Source of the DNA: an uncultured Treponema sp.
GTDB taxonomy: Bacteria; Spirochaetota; Spirochaetia; Treponematales; Treponemataceae
NCBI RefSeq assembly: GCF_946187725.1
Contig: NZ_CAMHSK010000020.1
Location: forward strand, 1-45,438
DNA: 45,438 bases
Direction of reading: 5' to 3'
The translations under genes were made by a program, and so were the position numbers. This document shows, piece by piece, positions 1 to 7,837 of the stretch; the first letter of the stretch is position 1; each line of letters starts with the position of its first letter. The notes beneath the pieces were generated by a model. The model had not been told where the DNA came from. It did no database searches and saw only the letters and a program-made list of their open reading frames with translations.

Positions 1-721
1 TCTTATTGATATGCAAGTAATTCCGTGAAAAGGGATTTCTTTTTAACAGAACATCGCCTTTTTCAATTTTCTTAATTTCTTTTTTTGAAAATTCAAGCAT
101 ATTCTTTAGTTCAGAATAATATGGACTATCTCCGTACAGCAGACATTTTTCACATATAGCAAATCTGTCTGAATCTTCGTATTCCAGGCCGCACAACTTT
201 TTAAGAATTACCGCACCTGATTCAAAGTCGCCACCTGAATTGCCACGTAAGTCAAAAATAATTTTGTCAAAGTCTGACATATTTAGATTCTCAAATTTTC
301 TGACATTTTTCCATGAAATTTCTGAATCAAAATCACTGAAAGAAAAATAAAGCTCCCTTTCTTTTTCAAGTAAAAGCGGCTGTGTCTTACCTAGCGTTTT
401 GAGTTCCTTTCTCCGAAGCAAGTATGTTTCGCCCAGAAAAGAGAATGATATATGATGGTCAGGGATATTTTCAAATGCACCGCATAAAATGCTAAAAAAA
501 TCATCGGAATTTAGAATCTTTACATTTCTATTTCTTAGTTCCTGAATTTTTTTATCGATGTCAAATCGCCCCGACTTCTGAATCGCCTCATAACTTATGC
601 AGTAATATCTGAAAATTTCTTCAAGCGAATCTATATCTTCAAGATATTTCTTATGAGACAAATCAGCACCAAAAGCGAATGTTTGAATTAGGAAAAGCAG
701 AAATATAAGTTTTTTCATCAT
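1..721 (-). CDS. S41-family (C-terminal-processing-type) peptidase, N-terminal part
   Basis: An open frame of about 239 codons runs off the left edge, so only the N-terminal part is present. It starts with a signal peptide (MKKLIFLLFLIQTFAFG) and is probably exported or periplasmic. The hallmark is DLRGNSGG at about residues 156–163, the conserved strand and glycine turn of S41 peptidases. The catalytic Ser/Lys region would lie beyond the edge and cannot be checked. Two adjacent ATGs (721 and 718) follow an AAAGGGA ribosome site and either could be the start. A long hairpin (751–794) lies in the 5' leader. Family assignment rests on the one motif plus the length before it; the substrate is unknown. 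Confidence 0.7.
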   Translation of the reverse strand, partial: MMKKLIFLLFLIQTFAFGADLSHKKYLEDIDSLEEIFRYYCISYEAIQKSGRFDIDKKIQELRNRNVKILNSDDFFSILCGAFENIPDHHISFSFLGETYLLRRKELKTLGKTQPLLLEKERELYFSFSDFDSEISWKNVRKFENLNMSDFDKIIFDLRGNSGGDFESGAVILKKLCGLEYEDSDRFAICEKCLLYGDSPYYSELKNMLEFSKKEIKKIEKGDVLLKRNPFSRNYLHINK

Positions 722-750
722 AATATCCCTTTATCAACTTCTAAATCAAA

Positions 751-794
751 GCAAAGTTTGTACACCAAATAGTTAAGAATTGTACAAACTTTGC
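751..794. other. 14-bp perfect inverted repeat in the leader of the S41 gene
   Basis: GCAAAGTTTGTACA at 751–764 is mirrored exactly by TGTACAAACTTTGC at 781–794, with a 16-nt loop and further AAATC/GATTT pairing outside. On the minus strand it lies about 30 nt before the S41 start and is followed by TTTGATTT, so it may terminate the regulator transcript or act as an operator or leader hairpin. The rest of the 722–1003 gap shows no gene I can support. Confidence 0.6.
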
Positions 795-1003
795 GATTTA
801 AAAATTAGCGGCTGTTTAAAAGTCTAGACGGACTTTCTGAACAGTACCCATTACATTAACATCCTGAATGTCCACTCCAAGAAATAGATTTATATAGATT
901 CTAAGTCCACGGAATAAAACACACCATAGCGTTTTACGCAAATTTGGAGAAAAAAGGAAAAAACTTACAAAATTCTTCGAAATTTTTAATTAAATCTTAC
1001 TTT

Positions 1004-1912
1004 TCAGAGGTCCAGCCCAAGGTTTTCTTTGCACCACTTTTTTCCGCTGACAATATCATCATATTTTTTCAGTTCTTCCATGATGATAAATGCGTGTTCC
1101 AAAAATTTTTTGCCTTCTTCCATTTTTCCAAGTTTCACCAACGCACAGCCCTTATTGAAGATATGATACGGAAACAGGTTGCCGGGGCTGTATTTTATGC
1201 ATGAATCAATCGCGATTTCGCAGATTTCGAGTGCTTTTGCATCATTGTCCGAAAGTCCATACCAGTTTTCAAGATTGAAGAGAATCACATGGTAATTTTT
1301 GGCTTTTTCTTCTTCGCTTACGATTCCTTTTTCAAAATAAGAACGAAGGAATTCCATGATTGAAATTGCATTTTCTCCTTCGCCCAAAGCATATAATGTC
1401 CGCGAGATGTTGTTTAAAATCAGGATTTCGTTTCTTGTAAGCAGGCGGGCAAGAGGCAATCCTTTTACATCATAATTCTTAACTGTAAGCCTTAATGCAG
1501 AAACATATTGTTCCAAGGCCTTTTTGTCATCTGGAGTTTTTGAATTTTCTGACAAGGTTTTATAAAAAGTATAAAATTGCCGTTCAAAAACATCCATGTC
1601 TTTGTCACAATTTTTGTATTCTTCGAGCAAGCCCGCGATTTCAAAGTCAGCCCTGGCAACCATTTCATTTATTCTATACTCAAGGTTTTCGCGATAAAAA
1701 TCCGCACGGCTCATCGGAATTCCGCTTGAAGGCGTGACCATCCCCATTCTGCTGAACAAAGCTTCAACAAGTTTCCGTCTAGGAAGCTGAGTTCCGCCCT
1801 CAATGCGTGAAAGTGTAGAAACAGCACACAAATCAAAACATATATCTTCTTGTGAAATGTTCAGGCGGGTGCGGTACTCCTTAAGAATTGTGCCGATGAG
1901 ATAATTTTCCAT
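1004..1912 (-). CDS. XRE-type helix-turn-helix regulator with TPR-like C-terminus (Rgg/PlcR-like)
   Basis: A 302-residue cytosolic protein. Residues 8–60 are an XRE-type DNA-binding domain (ISQEDICFDLCAVSTLSRIE is the helix-turn-helix). The remainder is all-helical, TPR-like, ending with a repeat around FNKGCALVKLGKMEEGKKFL. This N-HTH/C-TPR layout and length match Rgg/PlcR-type (RNPP) regulators, several of which bind short peptides in Firmicutes. I chose ATG at 1912: a TTG six codons upstream overlaps the -10 box. No Shine-Dalgarno is visible and the -10 ends 9 nt before ATG, so the mRNA is probably leaderless. It lies directly downstream of an oligopeptide ABC ATPase gene, which makes peptide sensing an attractive but unproven idea. 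Confidence 0.75.
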   Translation of the reverse strand: MENYLIGTILKEYRTRLNISQEDICFDLCAVSTLSRIEGGTQLPRRKLVEALFSRMGMVTPSSGIPMSRADFYRENLEYRINEMVARADFEIAGLLEEYKNCDKDMDVFERQFYTFYKTLSENSKTPDDKKALEQYVSALRLTVKNYDVKGLPLARLLTRNEILILNNISRTLYALGEGENAISIMEFLRSYFEKGIVSEEEKAKNYHVILFNLENWYGLSDNDAKALEICEIAIDSCIKYSPGNLFPYHIFNKGCALVKLGKMEEGKKFLEHAFIIMEELKKYDDIVSGKKWCKENLGLDL

Positions 1913-1921
1913 ATATTTAAA

Positions 1922-1951
1922 ATTATACAATGGAAAAAATGATTAGTCCAA
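1922..1951 (-). promoter_or_regulatory. Sigma-70-type promoter of the XRE regulator
   Basis: TTGGAC (1946–1951), an 18-bp spacer and a perfect TATAAT (1922–1927). The predicted transcription start is at or within a few bases of the ATG at 1912. Confidence 0.7.
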
Positions 1952-1955
1952 TTTT

Positions 1956-3005
1956 CTACCCCAGGACACACCTTACCTTATGCCCAGTTGAAATCTCTTT
2001 CCATTCGGGGATTTGGGTGCGGCACTCAGGCTTTGCGCGCGGGCATCGGTGTGCGAACGGGCAGCCATGCAGACTTTCCAAAGTTGTTTTGACTTCACCG
2101 TTTGAGTTTGAAGAAGAATTGTCGCTTCCAGAGAAAAGTAATTTTGTATACGGATGTGCGGCGTTTTTGTACAAATCGCTTGCAGGAGCTTCTTCGACAA
2201 GAAGACCACGGTACATTACGCCGATTGTGTCACAGAAATAGCAGGATACACGCAAATCGTGTGCAATAAAGAGGAAGGAAATTCCTCGCTTTTCACGAAT
2301 ATCCTGTAAAAGATTGAGAATCTGGCTTTGAACCGAAACATCAAGCGCGCTCACAACCTCGTCACAGAACATGACTTGAGGCTTCATAATCAATGCCCGC
2401 GCGATTGAAATTCGCTGCCGCTGACCGCCACTGAATTCACTGGGGCGTTTTTCCAAATCGAGCGGGTCAAGGCCGACTTCTTCCATGATTTGAGCGGCCT
2501 CTTCATAGGCGGCTTTTTTGCCCGGCCAGATTGAAGAATACTTGTAGCTTGCGGTAAGGATATTGAAAACCGTGAGCCGCGGATTGAGCGAACGAGAGGG
2601 GTCTTGAAAGACATATTTGATTTTTTCACGATATTCGCGAAGCTGCTTTCGATTATACAGCAAAATGTTCTCTGCCGATGCGTTAGGGATAGTAGCACCG
2701 CCACAGGCGTTGCCGTCAGGCAATGGAGCGTCAGCGGAAGTGCGGATAGCCCGACCGTCGCTTTGCGACGGGAACGCCCTGTAATAAATCGCGCCACCAT
2801 CGGCCTTGTACATTCTGACCAGCATTCGAGCCGTAGTCGTTTTGCCGCAACCGGACTCACCGACCAGGCCATAGGTTTTTCCGCGTTCGATTCCGAAAGA
2901 GACATCGTTCACGGCGTAAACAAATCGGTCGTTTTTGGCGAAGAATCCGGCATCGAGAGTGAATTTTTTTGTAAGGTGCTCGGCTTGAATTATGAAATCA
3001 GACAT
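1956..3005 (-). CDS. Oligopeptide/dipeptide ABC transporter ATPase, OppF/DppF type, with repeat-derived insertion
   Basis: A cytoplasmic ATPase powering peptide-type uptake. Visible are the Walker A motif GESGCGKT (49–56), Q-loop FQDP (about 133–136), signature FSGGQRQRIS (191–200), Walker B with CDEVVSALD (214–222), H-loop FIAHD, and the Cys-rich Opp C-terminal motif CPFAHRCPRAKPEC. Residues about 76–110 are absent from the family pattern: between GGAIYY and the expected NILLYNRKQ lie 35 extra residues encoded by hairpin repeat A (2680–2779), in frame and without stops. The insertion sits in the loop before the Q-loop, a surface-exposed place where extra residues may be tolerated. Its permease partners lie at 13518–18776. 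It has its own promoter and no Shine-Dalgarno. Confidence 0.92.
   Translation of the reverse strand: MSDFIIQAEHLTKKFTLDAGFFAKNDRFVYAVNDVSFGIERGKTYGLVGESGCGKTTTARMLVRMYKADGGAIYYRAFPSQSDGRAIRTSADAPLPDGNACGGATIPNASAENILLYNRKQLREYREKIKYVFQDPSRSLNPRLTVFNILTASYKYSSIWPGKKAAYEEAAQIMEEVGLDPLDLEKRPSEFSGGQRQRISIARALIMKPQVMFCDEVVSALDVSVQSQILNLLQDIREKRGISFLFIAHDLRVSCYFCDTIGVMYRGLLVEEAPASDLYKNAAHPYTKLLFSGSDNSSSNSNGEVKTTLESLHGCPFAHRCPRAKPECRTQIPEWKEISTGHKVRCVLG
2680..2779 (-). repeat. GC-rich hairpin repeat, copy A (in frame inside the OppF-type gene)
   Basis: On the minus strand it begins GGGCGTTCCCGTCGC and ends CTACTATCCCTAACGC. Internal hairpins are CCGTCGC-TTT-GCGACGG and TTGCC-GTCA-GGCAA. It shares its termini and the blocks CACTTCCGCT and GGTGCTAC with copy B, while hairpin arms differ but still pair. 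The outer ends carry short inverted GCGTT/AACGC. It is translated as part of the ATPase. Confidence 0.85.
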
Positions 3006-3011
3006 ATTTTG

Positions 3012-3041
3012 ATTATACCATATGAAAAATTACTTAGTGAA
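3012..3041 (-). promoter_or_regulatory. Promoter of the OppF-type gene
   Basis: TTCACT (3036–3041), 18-bp spacer, TATAAT (3012–3017). The -10 box ends 6 nt before the ATG at 3005, predicting a leaderless transcript. It lies across the stop codon of the upstream cyclase gene, so read-through from the chemosensory operon is also possible. Confidence 0.55.
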
Positions 3042-4877
3042 GAATGCAATCGCACCATCCCAGTTTTGTGGCGGATTTTTGATGAATTCCTCACATCGAG
3101 AAATCATGAGCCTTGAAGCCTTGTCGTTTGGCACTGCATTGAGCGACTTGGCAAAATAATTCTTTGCGAGATTCCAGATTCCCTGCTTGTACATGTCCAT
3201 GCCCTTTATGTAAGCATCTTTGTACGCGGCAGGGAATTCTTCTTCGTTACGGTCAACGGCATAAATCTGGACGGCATTTGCCTTTCCTTTTACGCGGACA
3301 TCATCAAGATGACGGAAACAGAACGAATTTTCACCGGCATTTTCACGAACACTGTCACTTACAAGAATCTGCGTGCCGTAAGTTTTTGTGAGGCCTTCGA
3401 GACGCGAAGCTAAGTTTACATTGTCACCGATGACCGAATAATCAGTTTTATCCTTTGAACCGATTGAACCGACGATTACATCTCCATAGTGAATTCCGAT
3501 TCCAATATTGAACTTCATGCCTTCTGGAAGAATCAAATCGCCCAAGTCAATAGAAGCAAGTGCTTCACGCATTTCATAGGCGGCCGCGACTGCCCGGCGA
3601 CAGTTGTTTTCGTAGCTTACAGGAGTGCCGAATTCGGCCATGATTGCATCACCGATGAATTTATCGATTGTACCGCCATGCTTTTTGATGATTTCAACCA
3701 TCGTAGAAAAATAGCGGTTCAAAAAGGCAACGAGTACATCAGGCTTGTTTTTCTCGCTTATGTTTGTAAATGAGCGGATGTCGCTAAAAAGAATCGCTAC
3801 GGCACGAGTTTCGCCGACACCGACCTTTTCATCTGCGTTGTCGGCCTGCAATACGAGGCTGTCAATAATCTGTTCTGGAACAAAGCGGCTGAATGCCCGG
3901 CGGATGCGCTGCTCAAAGAAAATCTTCTTTTTGGTGATGAGTGCCTTGTCAAAAATGACGGCCGTGTTTCTTACACATGAAAGGAAGAAATTTCGCTTTT
4001 CGGTCGTAATATTGCCTTCACTCACGATGTGAACAGTGCCGAATCGTTCGCTTTTGGAAACTGATTTTAAGGTTTCGCTCTCATAGCTTGAAAGCTGAAC
4101 TTTTGTGCTGTAAAAACGGTCAAGTTCGGGATTGATTCCCAGTTTTTTTGGCACGATATTCACTGAATCATAATTTATCTGTACGCTATTAAAATCAACC
4201 TGACAGACTTTTAAGAAGTCAGTGATTTCCTTTTGGCCGATGTTGCCGGAACTGACATAATATCCATGCGGACCGTCATTTTCGAGAATATAGAGTGCGG
4301 CAAGAGGAACTTCACAAACTTCCGCAATCAGCAGAAGGAATGATTTTACGATTTCTTCAATGTCTTCGATGTAGTCAACAAGATTCATGAGCTTTGAGAA
4401 CATCGCGGTCTTTCTGGATTCCCAATGCAAAAGCTCCGTGCTTTTAAGGAAAAGGAATGTGTCATCGAATTTACCCTGCTTTTCGCTCATAAAAGAGTTG
4501 TCGAGCTTTGGGGTCGTGATGTCTGCAAGAATTGTAACTTTTTGAAGGAATGAATCCTGATCGAGCCGTATAAAAGATGTAGCACCTGACTCAATCGCAT
4601 AGATTTCATCAAGAGGTGCCGGGAAATTTGCATACATTCCGATTGCAAGGTCTTCAAAGCAATCCATTGAACGGATAATTCTTACGATTTCAAAACTTCT
4701 TGGGCTCTGAATGTCACAGTTTAACAGGAACAAATCCGGCTGAAATTCAAAAAGATAGTAGATGGCCTTTTTACCGTCAGAAACAAACTGAACCGAGTAT
4801 TGCTTTTTGTCCAGAGTATCGGTGAAGATTTTCTTTAGTGTCGCAGAAGTTTCAAGTATAAGGATTCGTTTTTCCAT
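3030..4877 (-). CDS. Receiver–GAF-like–class III adenylate/guanylate cyclase
   Basis: A 615-residue soluble protein. Residues 1–115 resemble a receiver domain: D55 sits where the phosphorylated Asp is expected (CDIQSP), but the acidic pair is reduced to one Glu (LETS) and the usual Lys is Arg, so phosphorylation is uncertain. A GAF-like region follows (about 150–315). The class III cyclase domain (about 355–545) has metal ligands D366 (LFSDIRSF) and D410 (KFIGDA), K406 at the substrate-selecting position, and the transition-state motif VNLASR. It therefore looks catalytically competent; Lys with a small polar residue (YSVIGD) suggests ATP over GTP. A TPR-like helical tail follows. Its ATG overlaps the cheA stop (TAATG), so it is translationally coupled to CheA and is the likely output. 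Confidence 0.9.
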   Translation of the reverse strand: MEKRILILETSATLKKIFTDTLDKKQYSVQFVSDGKKAIYYLFEFQPDLFLLNCDIQSPRSFEIVRIIRSMDCFEDLAIGMYANFPAPLDEIYAIESGATSFIRLDQDSFLQKVTILADITTPKLDNSFMSEKQGKFDDTFLFLKSTELLHWESRKTAMFSKLMNLVDYIEDIEEIVKSFLLLIAEVCEVPLAALYILENDGPHGYYVSSGNIGQKEITDFLKVCQVDFNSVQINYDSVNIVPKKLGINPELDRFYSTKVQLSSYESETLKSVSKSERFGTVHIVSEGNITTEKRNFFLSCVRNTAVIFDKALITKKKIFFEQRIRRAFSRFVPEQIIDSLVLQADNADEKVGVGETRAVAILFSDIRSFTNISEKNKPDVLVAFLNRYFSTMVEIIKKHGGTIDKFIGDAIMAEFGTPVSYENNCRRAVAAAYEMREALASIDLGDLILPEGMKFNIGIGIHYGDVIVGSIGSKDKTDYSVIGDNVNLASRLEGLTKTYGTQILVSDSVRENAGENSFCFRHLDDVRVKGKANAVQIYAVDRNEEEFPAAYKDAYIKGMDMYKQGIWNLAKNYFAKSLNAVPNDKASRLMISRCEEFIKNPPQNWDGAIAFFTK

Positions 4878-6979
4878 TATGCCTCTCCTACAAGTTCTTT
4901 TATCGTGCTTATAAGTTTTCCTCGTTCAAAATCACCTTTTGAAATGATGGCACTTGCCTTCAGCTGTTCAAATTGCCGAATTACTTCCGGGCTTTGGTCC
5001 GCAGAAAGAATCACGACTGGTGAATTAGCGTACTGCTCCATACGGCGCAAATTGTCCAAAAGAACAAGGCCTGTCATTCGCGGCATATCCTTGTCTGTCA
5101 GAATAAGGTCGTAAGTACGAGATTTTGCCTTATCCAGACCGTCCAGACCATCATAAGCTGTATCAACAAGGAAACCTGCTCCTTCGAGAATTGATTTTTC
5201 AATCTGCCGGGTTGTGTCAGAATCATCGACCACAAGAATATGAGCAATGCGCTTCTGTGTTGCCGCTTCATACTTTTTGATGTCATAGCCGCGCAGTGAT
5301 TTGAATTTCTTTAAGATGTCAGGCACATGAAGAATCGGAACGATGTCATAATGCTCGTCGAAAACAATTCCCTGCAAAATTGAGAAATTTTTGAAAGCTT
5401 TTGGCAGAGGTTTTACTACAAGAGAGACATACTGCTGAACTTCATCGACAATGATTCCGATTCGCTGTTCCATATATTCGGCAATCAAAATTGAATCCGC
5501 ATCCTGATTGTAGAAGCCCTTTCGCTCACCAAAAAGCGTTGAAAGCGAGAAGCACGGAATAAGCTGACCTTCAAGCTTGATGTAGCTCTGGTTCTGAAGA
5601 GTGATATATTCACTTTTCTTTCTATATATAAGGTCAACAATATGCTGCGAGGGAATAAGATATTTGTCCATATTTGAGAATATGAACAATCCCTGCAAAG
5701 TTGAAAGAGAAAGCGGGAAATGAAGGATGAATGTGGTGCCCTTGCCTGCTTCACTTTCGATTTTAATGCGGCCCTTGATTTTTTCGACATTCGCCCACAC
5801 GACATCAAGGCCAACTCCACGCCCCGAAAGCTCCGTCACCGTCTCCTTGGTCGAGAAGCCGGACTGGAACAAGAATTGAGAAAGTTCCCTGTCGCTCATC
5901 TTTTTGATTTCGTCAGCACGCTCCGGGTAGAGTTTATTTGCCTTATCACGAATTTTGTCGTAATCCAGCCCCCGACCGTCATCACTGATTCTAAGCTCAA
6001 TATGCTTTGTTTCACGGGTACAGGTTATGCTTACGCAGCCTTCTTCGCTCTTTCCGGCGGCCTTTCGCTCTTCAGGACTTTCAAGACCGTGATCAAGTGC
6101 GTTTCTGATAAGGTGCATGAGAATGTCGCCCAGTTCTTCAAGAATCATCTTATCAATTGCAATGTCCGTCTGCGGAATGTTGCAGTGAACCTTTTTGCCC
6201 AAATTCATCGCCTCAAGAGCGATTGTGTTTTCAAGTGGTCGAAGAACGATGCTGATTGGAAGCATTCGCAAATCAAACACCTGCTCCTGAACATTGAAAA
6301 TCGTGGTTTCAAGAGCGTAAATGTCGCTTTCAAACTGCTTGCGGATTTTTGACAGTTCATGGCTGCTTGTTTTTTCTTCAAACTGCCTTAACTCGTCCAG
6401 CTGATGCTTTAAGTGGAATTCGCGCGTAATCATTGAGTCAAACGCTGTGATAATGTCATTGACTCTGGAAAGTTTGATTCTGATTGATTGGATTTCACTT
6501 ACATTTTCATTGAATTCGTCTTCGTCGTCTTCTTCCGCAAGATTTCCATTCAAACGGCGGATTTCATCAAGAAGCGCGTCTGTATCAATCAGCTCACCGG
6601 CGGCAAGTTTATCGCAATACTGAAGATAAATTTCAATGTTCTGCTCGTCAGTTCCTCTTTTTAAAATAGAAGCCGCACAGTCCGTGATTTTATCGGTTAC
6701 AGCAAAAATCAGTTTTACAAGCCTTTCGCTGTTCTTAATCTGACCGTCTTTTACGCTTTTATAAATATCTTCGATTGCATGAGAAAGTTTCTCAATTGTT
6801 GAAAAACCGAGCATTCGTGAATTTCCCTTTATCGTGTGAAGATTACGAAGAAGATTCGTCATAATCTCAGGGTCATTCTGAGTCATTTTAAGATTTATGA
6901 TGTCTTTGCGCGAAGCTTCAAGAAGCTCCTTTACTTCGCTTACATAACTTTCGGTAATATCAGACGAAACAGCCGCCAT
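4877..6979 (-). CDS. cheA: Hybrid chemosensory histidine kinase CheA with C-terminal receiver
   Basis: A 700-residue cytoplasmic kinase. The HPt domain holds phospho-acceptor H48 (LHTIKGNSRMLGF). A dimerisation helix pair (about 160–240) follows, then the ATPase domain with N-box HLIRNALDHG (about 289–298), G1 DDGRG (333–337) and G2 GRGVGLD (386–392). A CheW-like regulatory domain (about 425–560) and a C-terminal receiver with D585/D586, D629 and a Lys near 681 complete it. A built-in receiver replaces a separate CheY, common in chemosensory systems with non-flagellar outputs. A perfect AAGGAGG ribosome site precedes the ATG, which abuts the cheR stop (TAGATG). No P2-like CheY-docking domain is evident. 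Position between cheR and the cyclase gene suggests it controls cAMP synthesis. Confidence 0.93.
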   Translation of the reverse strand: MAAVSSDITESYVSEVKELLEASRKDIINLKMTQNDPEIMTNLLRNLHTIKGNSRMLGFSTIEKLSHAIEDIYKSVKDGQIKNSERLVKLIFAVTDKITDCAASILKRGTDEQNIEIYLQYCDKLAAGELIDTDALLDEIRRLNGNLAEEDDEDEFNENVSEIQSIRIKLSRVNDIITAFDSMITREFHLKHQLDELRQFEEKTSSHELSKIRKQFESDIYALETTIFNVQEQVFDLRMLPISIVLRPLENTIALEAMNLGKKVHCNIPQTDIAIDKMILEELGDILMHLIRNALDHGLESPEERKAAGKSEEGCVSITCTRETKHIELRISDDGRGLDYDKIRDKANKLYPERADEIKKMSDRELSQFLFQSGFSTKETVTELSGRGVGLDVVWANVEKIKGRIKIESEAGKGTTFILHFPLSLSTLQGLFIFSNMDKYLIPSQHIVDLIYRKKSEYITLQNQSYIKLEGQLIPCFSLSTLFGERKGFYNQDADSILIAEYMEQRIGIIVDEVQQYVSLVVKPLPKAFKNFSILQGIVFDEHYDIVPILHVPDILKKFKSLRGYDIKKYEAATQKRIAHILVVDDSDTTRQIEKSILEGAGFLVDTAYDGLDGLDKAKSRTYDLILTDKDMPRMTGLVLLDNLRRMEQYANSPVVILSADQSPEVIRQFEQLKASAIISKGDFERGKLISTIKELVGEA

Positions 6980-7837
6980 CTAAATTACCTCCTTTTTGTG
7001 AAAATAGAAAACATTTCCGTCAAAGACTTTCTCCAGTGACGGCGGTATGATGTCAGAATCAAGCTGAGCAATTTCACTGATTGAAACGAATAAAATTCCG
7101 CCCGCAGCAAGGCATTTTTCGGCAAGTGTTTTTAAAATTCTTGCCCTAAGTTCAGGACTGAAATAAATAAAGACATTGCGAAGAAAAATTATATTCTGAT
7201 TTCTTGGAAGAAGCGTGCTGCACGCAGGGCTATCAATCAATGAAAGGTTGAGTTTTTGCGTTCGGATACAGCCCTTGATTTCATCATCAAATTCGATTGT
7301 ACCGTCATCTTTTTTATACGGAGAAAGCAATGGCTGAAAAATAACACCGTCCACGGAACGCACAGAACTTGGAAGGAACGAGGCTTTTTCGCAATGCCTG
7401 AGCACAATGGAATTGATGTCACTTGCCGTAACCGAAACATTCAGCCCGCAGTATTTGGCCAAAAGTGCCAGGGAATAGGCTTCTTCGCCGTAAGAACAGG
7501 CCGCACTCCAGATTTTGATTCTGGAAGTTCCGAACATCGACCTCCACATCGGGAAAATTCTGTCTCTTAGAAGCATGAACTGCTTTTCTTCACGGAAGAA
7601 ATATGTTTCGTTTACAGTGCTTTCATTTACAAATTCGGTGAAAAAAACATCATCTGAAAGTATGCTGTTTTTATAGCCTTGCACGGTAAGATTTCTGGCT
7701 GCAATGCGGCTTTCGATATAGGATTTTATGCCTTCACGATGGCTTGCACGCGGCACTATTCCTGTGCGGCTTTTTAAGATTGCGAGAATTGACTCAAATT
7801 CATCAGGCGTCAGTTTTATGGGCGTATTCTGAATCAT
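6980..7837 (-). CDS. cheR: CheR-type chemoreceptor methyltransferase
   Basis: A 285-residue SAM-dependent methyltransferase predicted to methylate glutamates on the neighbouring receptors. It has the N-terminal helical domain, NETYFFRE at 76–83 (family NET-FFR motif), the SAM-binding motif SAACSYGEEAYS (111–122; family usually S-GCS-GEE-YS), ASDIN, and FLRNVFIYF (family FCRNVLIYF). Length is normal. It overlaps cheB by ATGA and abuts cheA, so the three are translationally coupled. Confidence 0.93.
   Translation of the reverse strand: MIQNTPIKLTPDEFESILAILKSRTGIVPRASHREGIKSYIESRIAARNLTVQGYKNSILSDDVFFTEFVNESTVNETYFFREEKQFMLLRDRIFPMWRSMFGTSRIKIWSAACSYGEEAYSLALLAKYCGLNVSVTASDINSIVLRHCEKASFLPSSVRSVDGVIFQPLLSPYKKDDGTIEFDDEIKGCIRTQKLNLSLIDSPACSTLLPRNQNIIFLRNVFIYFSPELRARILKTLAEKCLAAGGILFVSISEIAQLDSDIIPPSLEKVFDGNVFYFHKKEVI

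Noticed and set aside
816..941. A 41-codon minus-strand frame starting TTG between the regulator and the S41 gene (ending …TVQKVRLDF), considered as a signalling peptide or a remnant of a barrel protein.
   Set aside because: No ribosome site, no ATG at its start and no recognisable family; it is too short to support from sequence alone.
1913..1930. A TTG start six codons upstream of the XRE regulator.
   Set aside because: These codons overlap the perfect TATAAT -10 box, so they would not be in the transcript.
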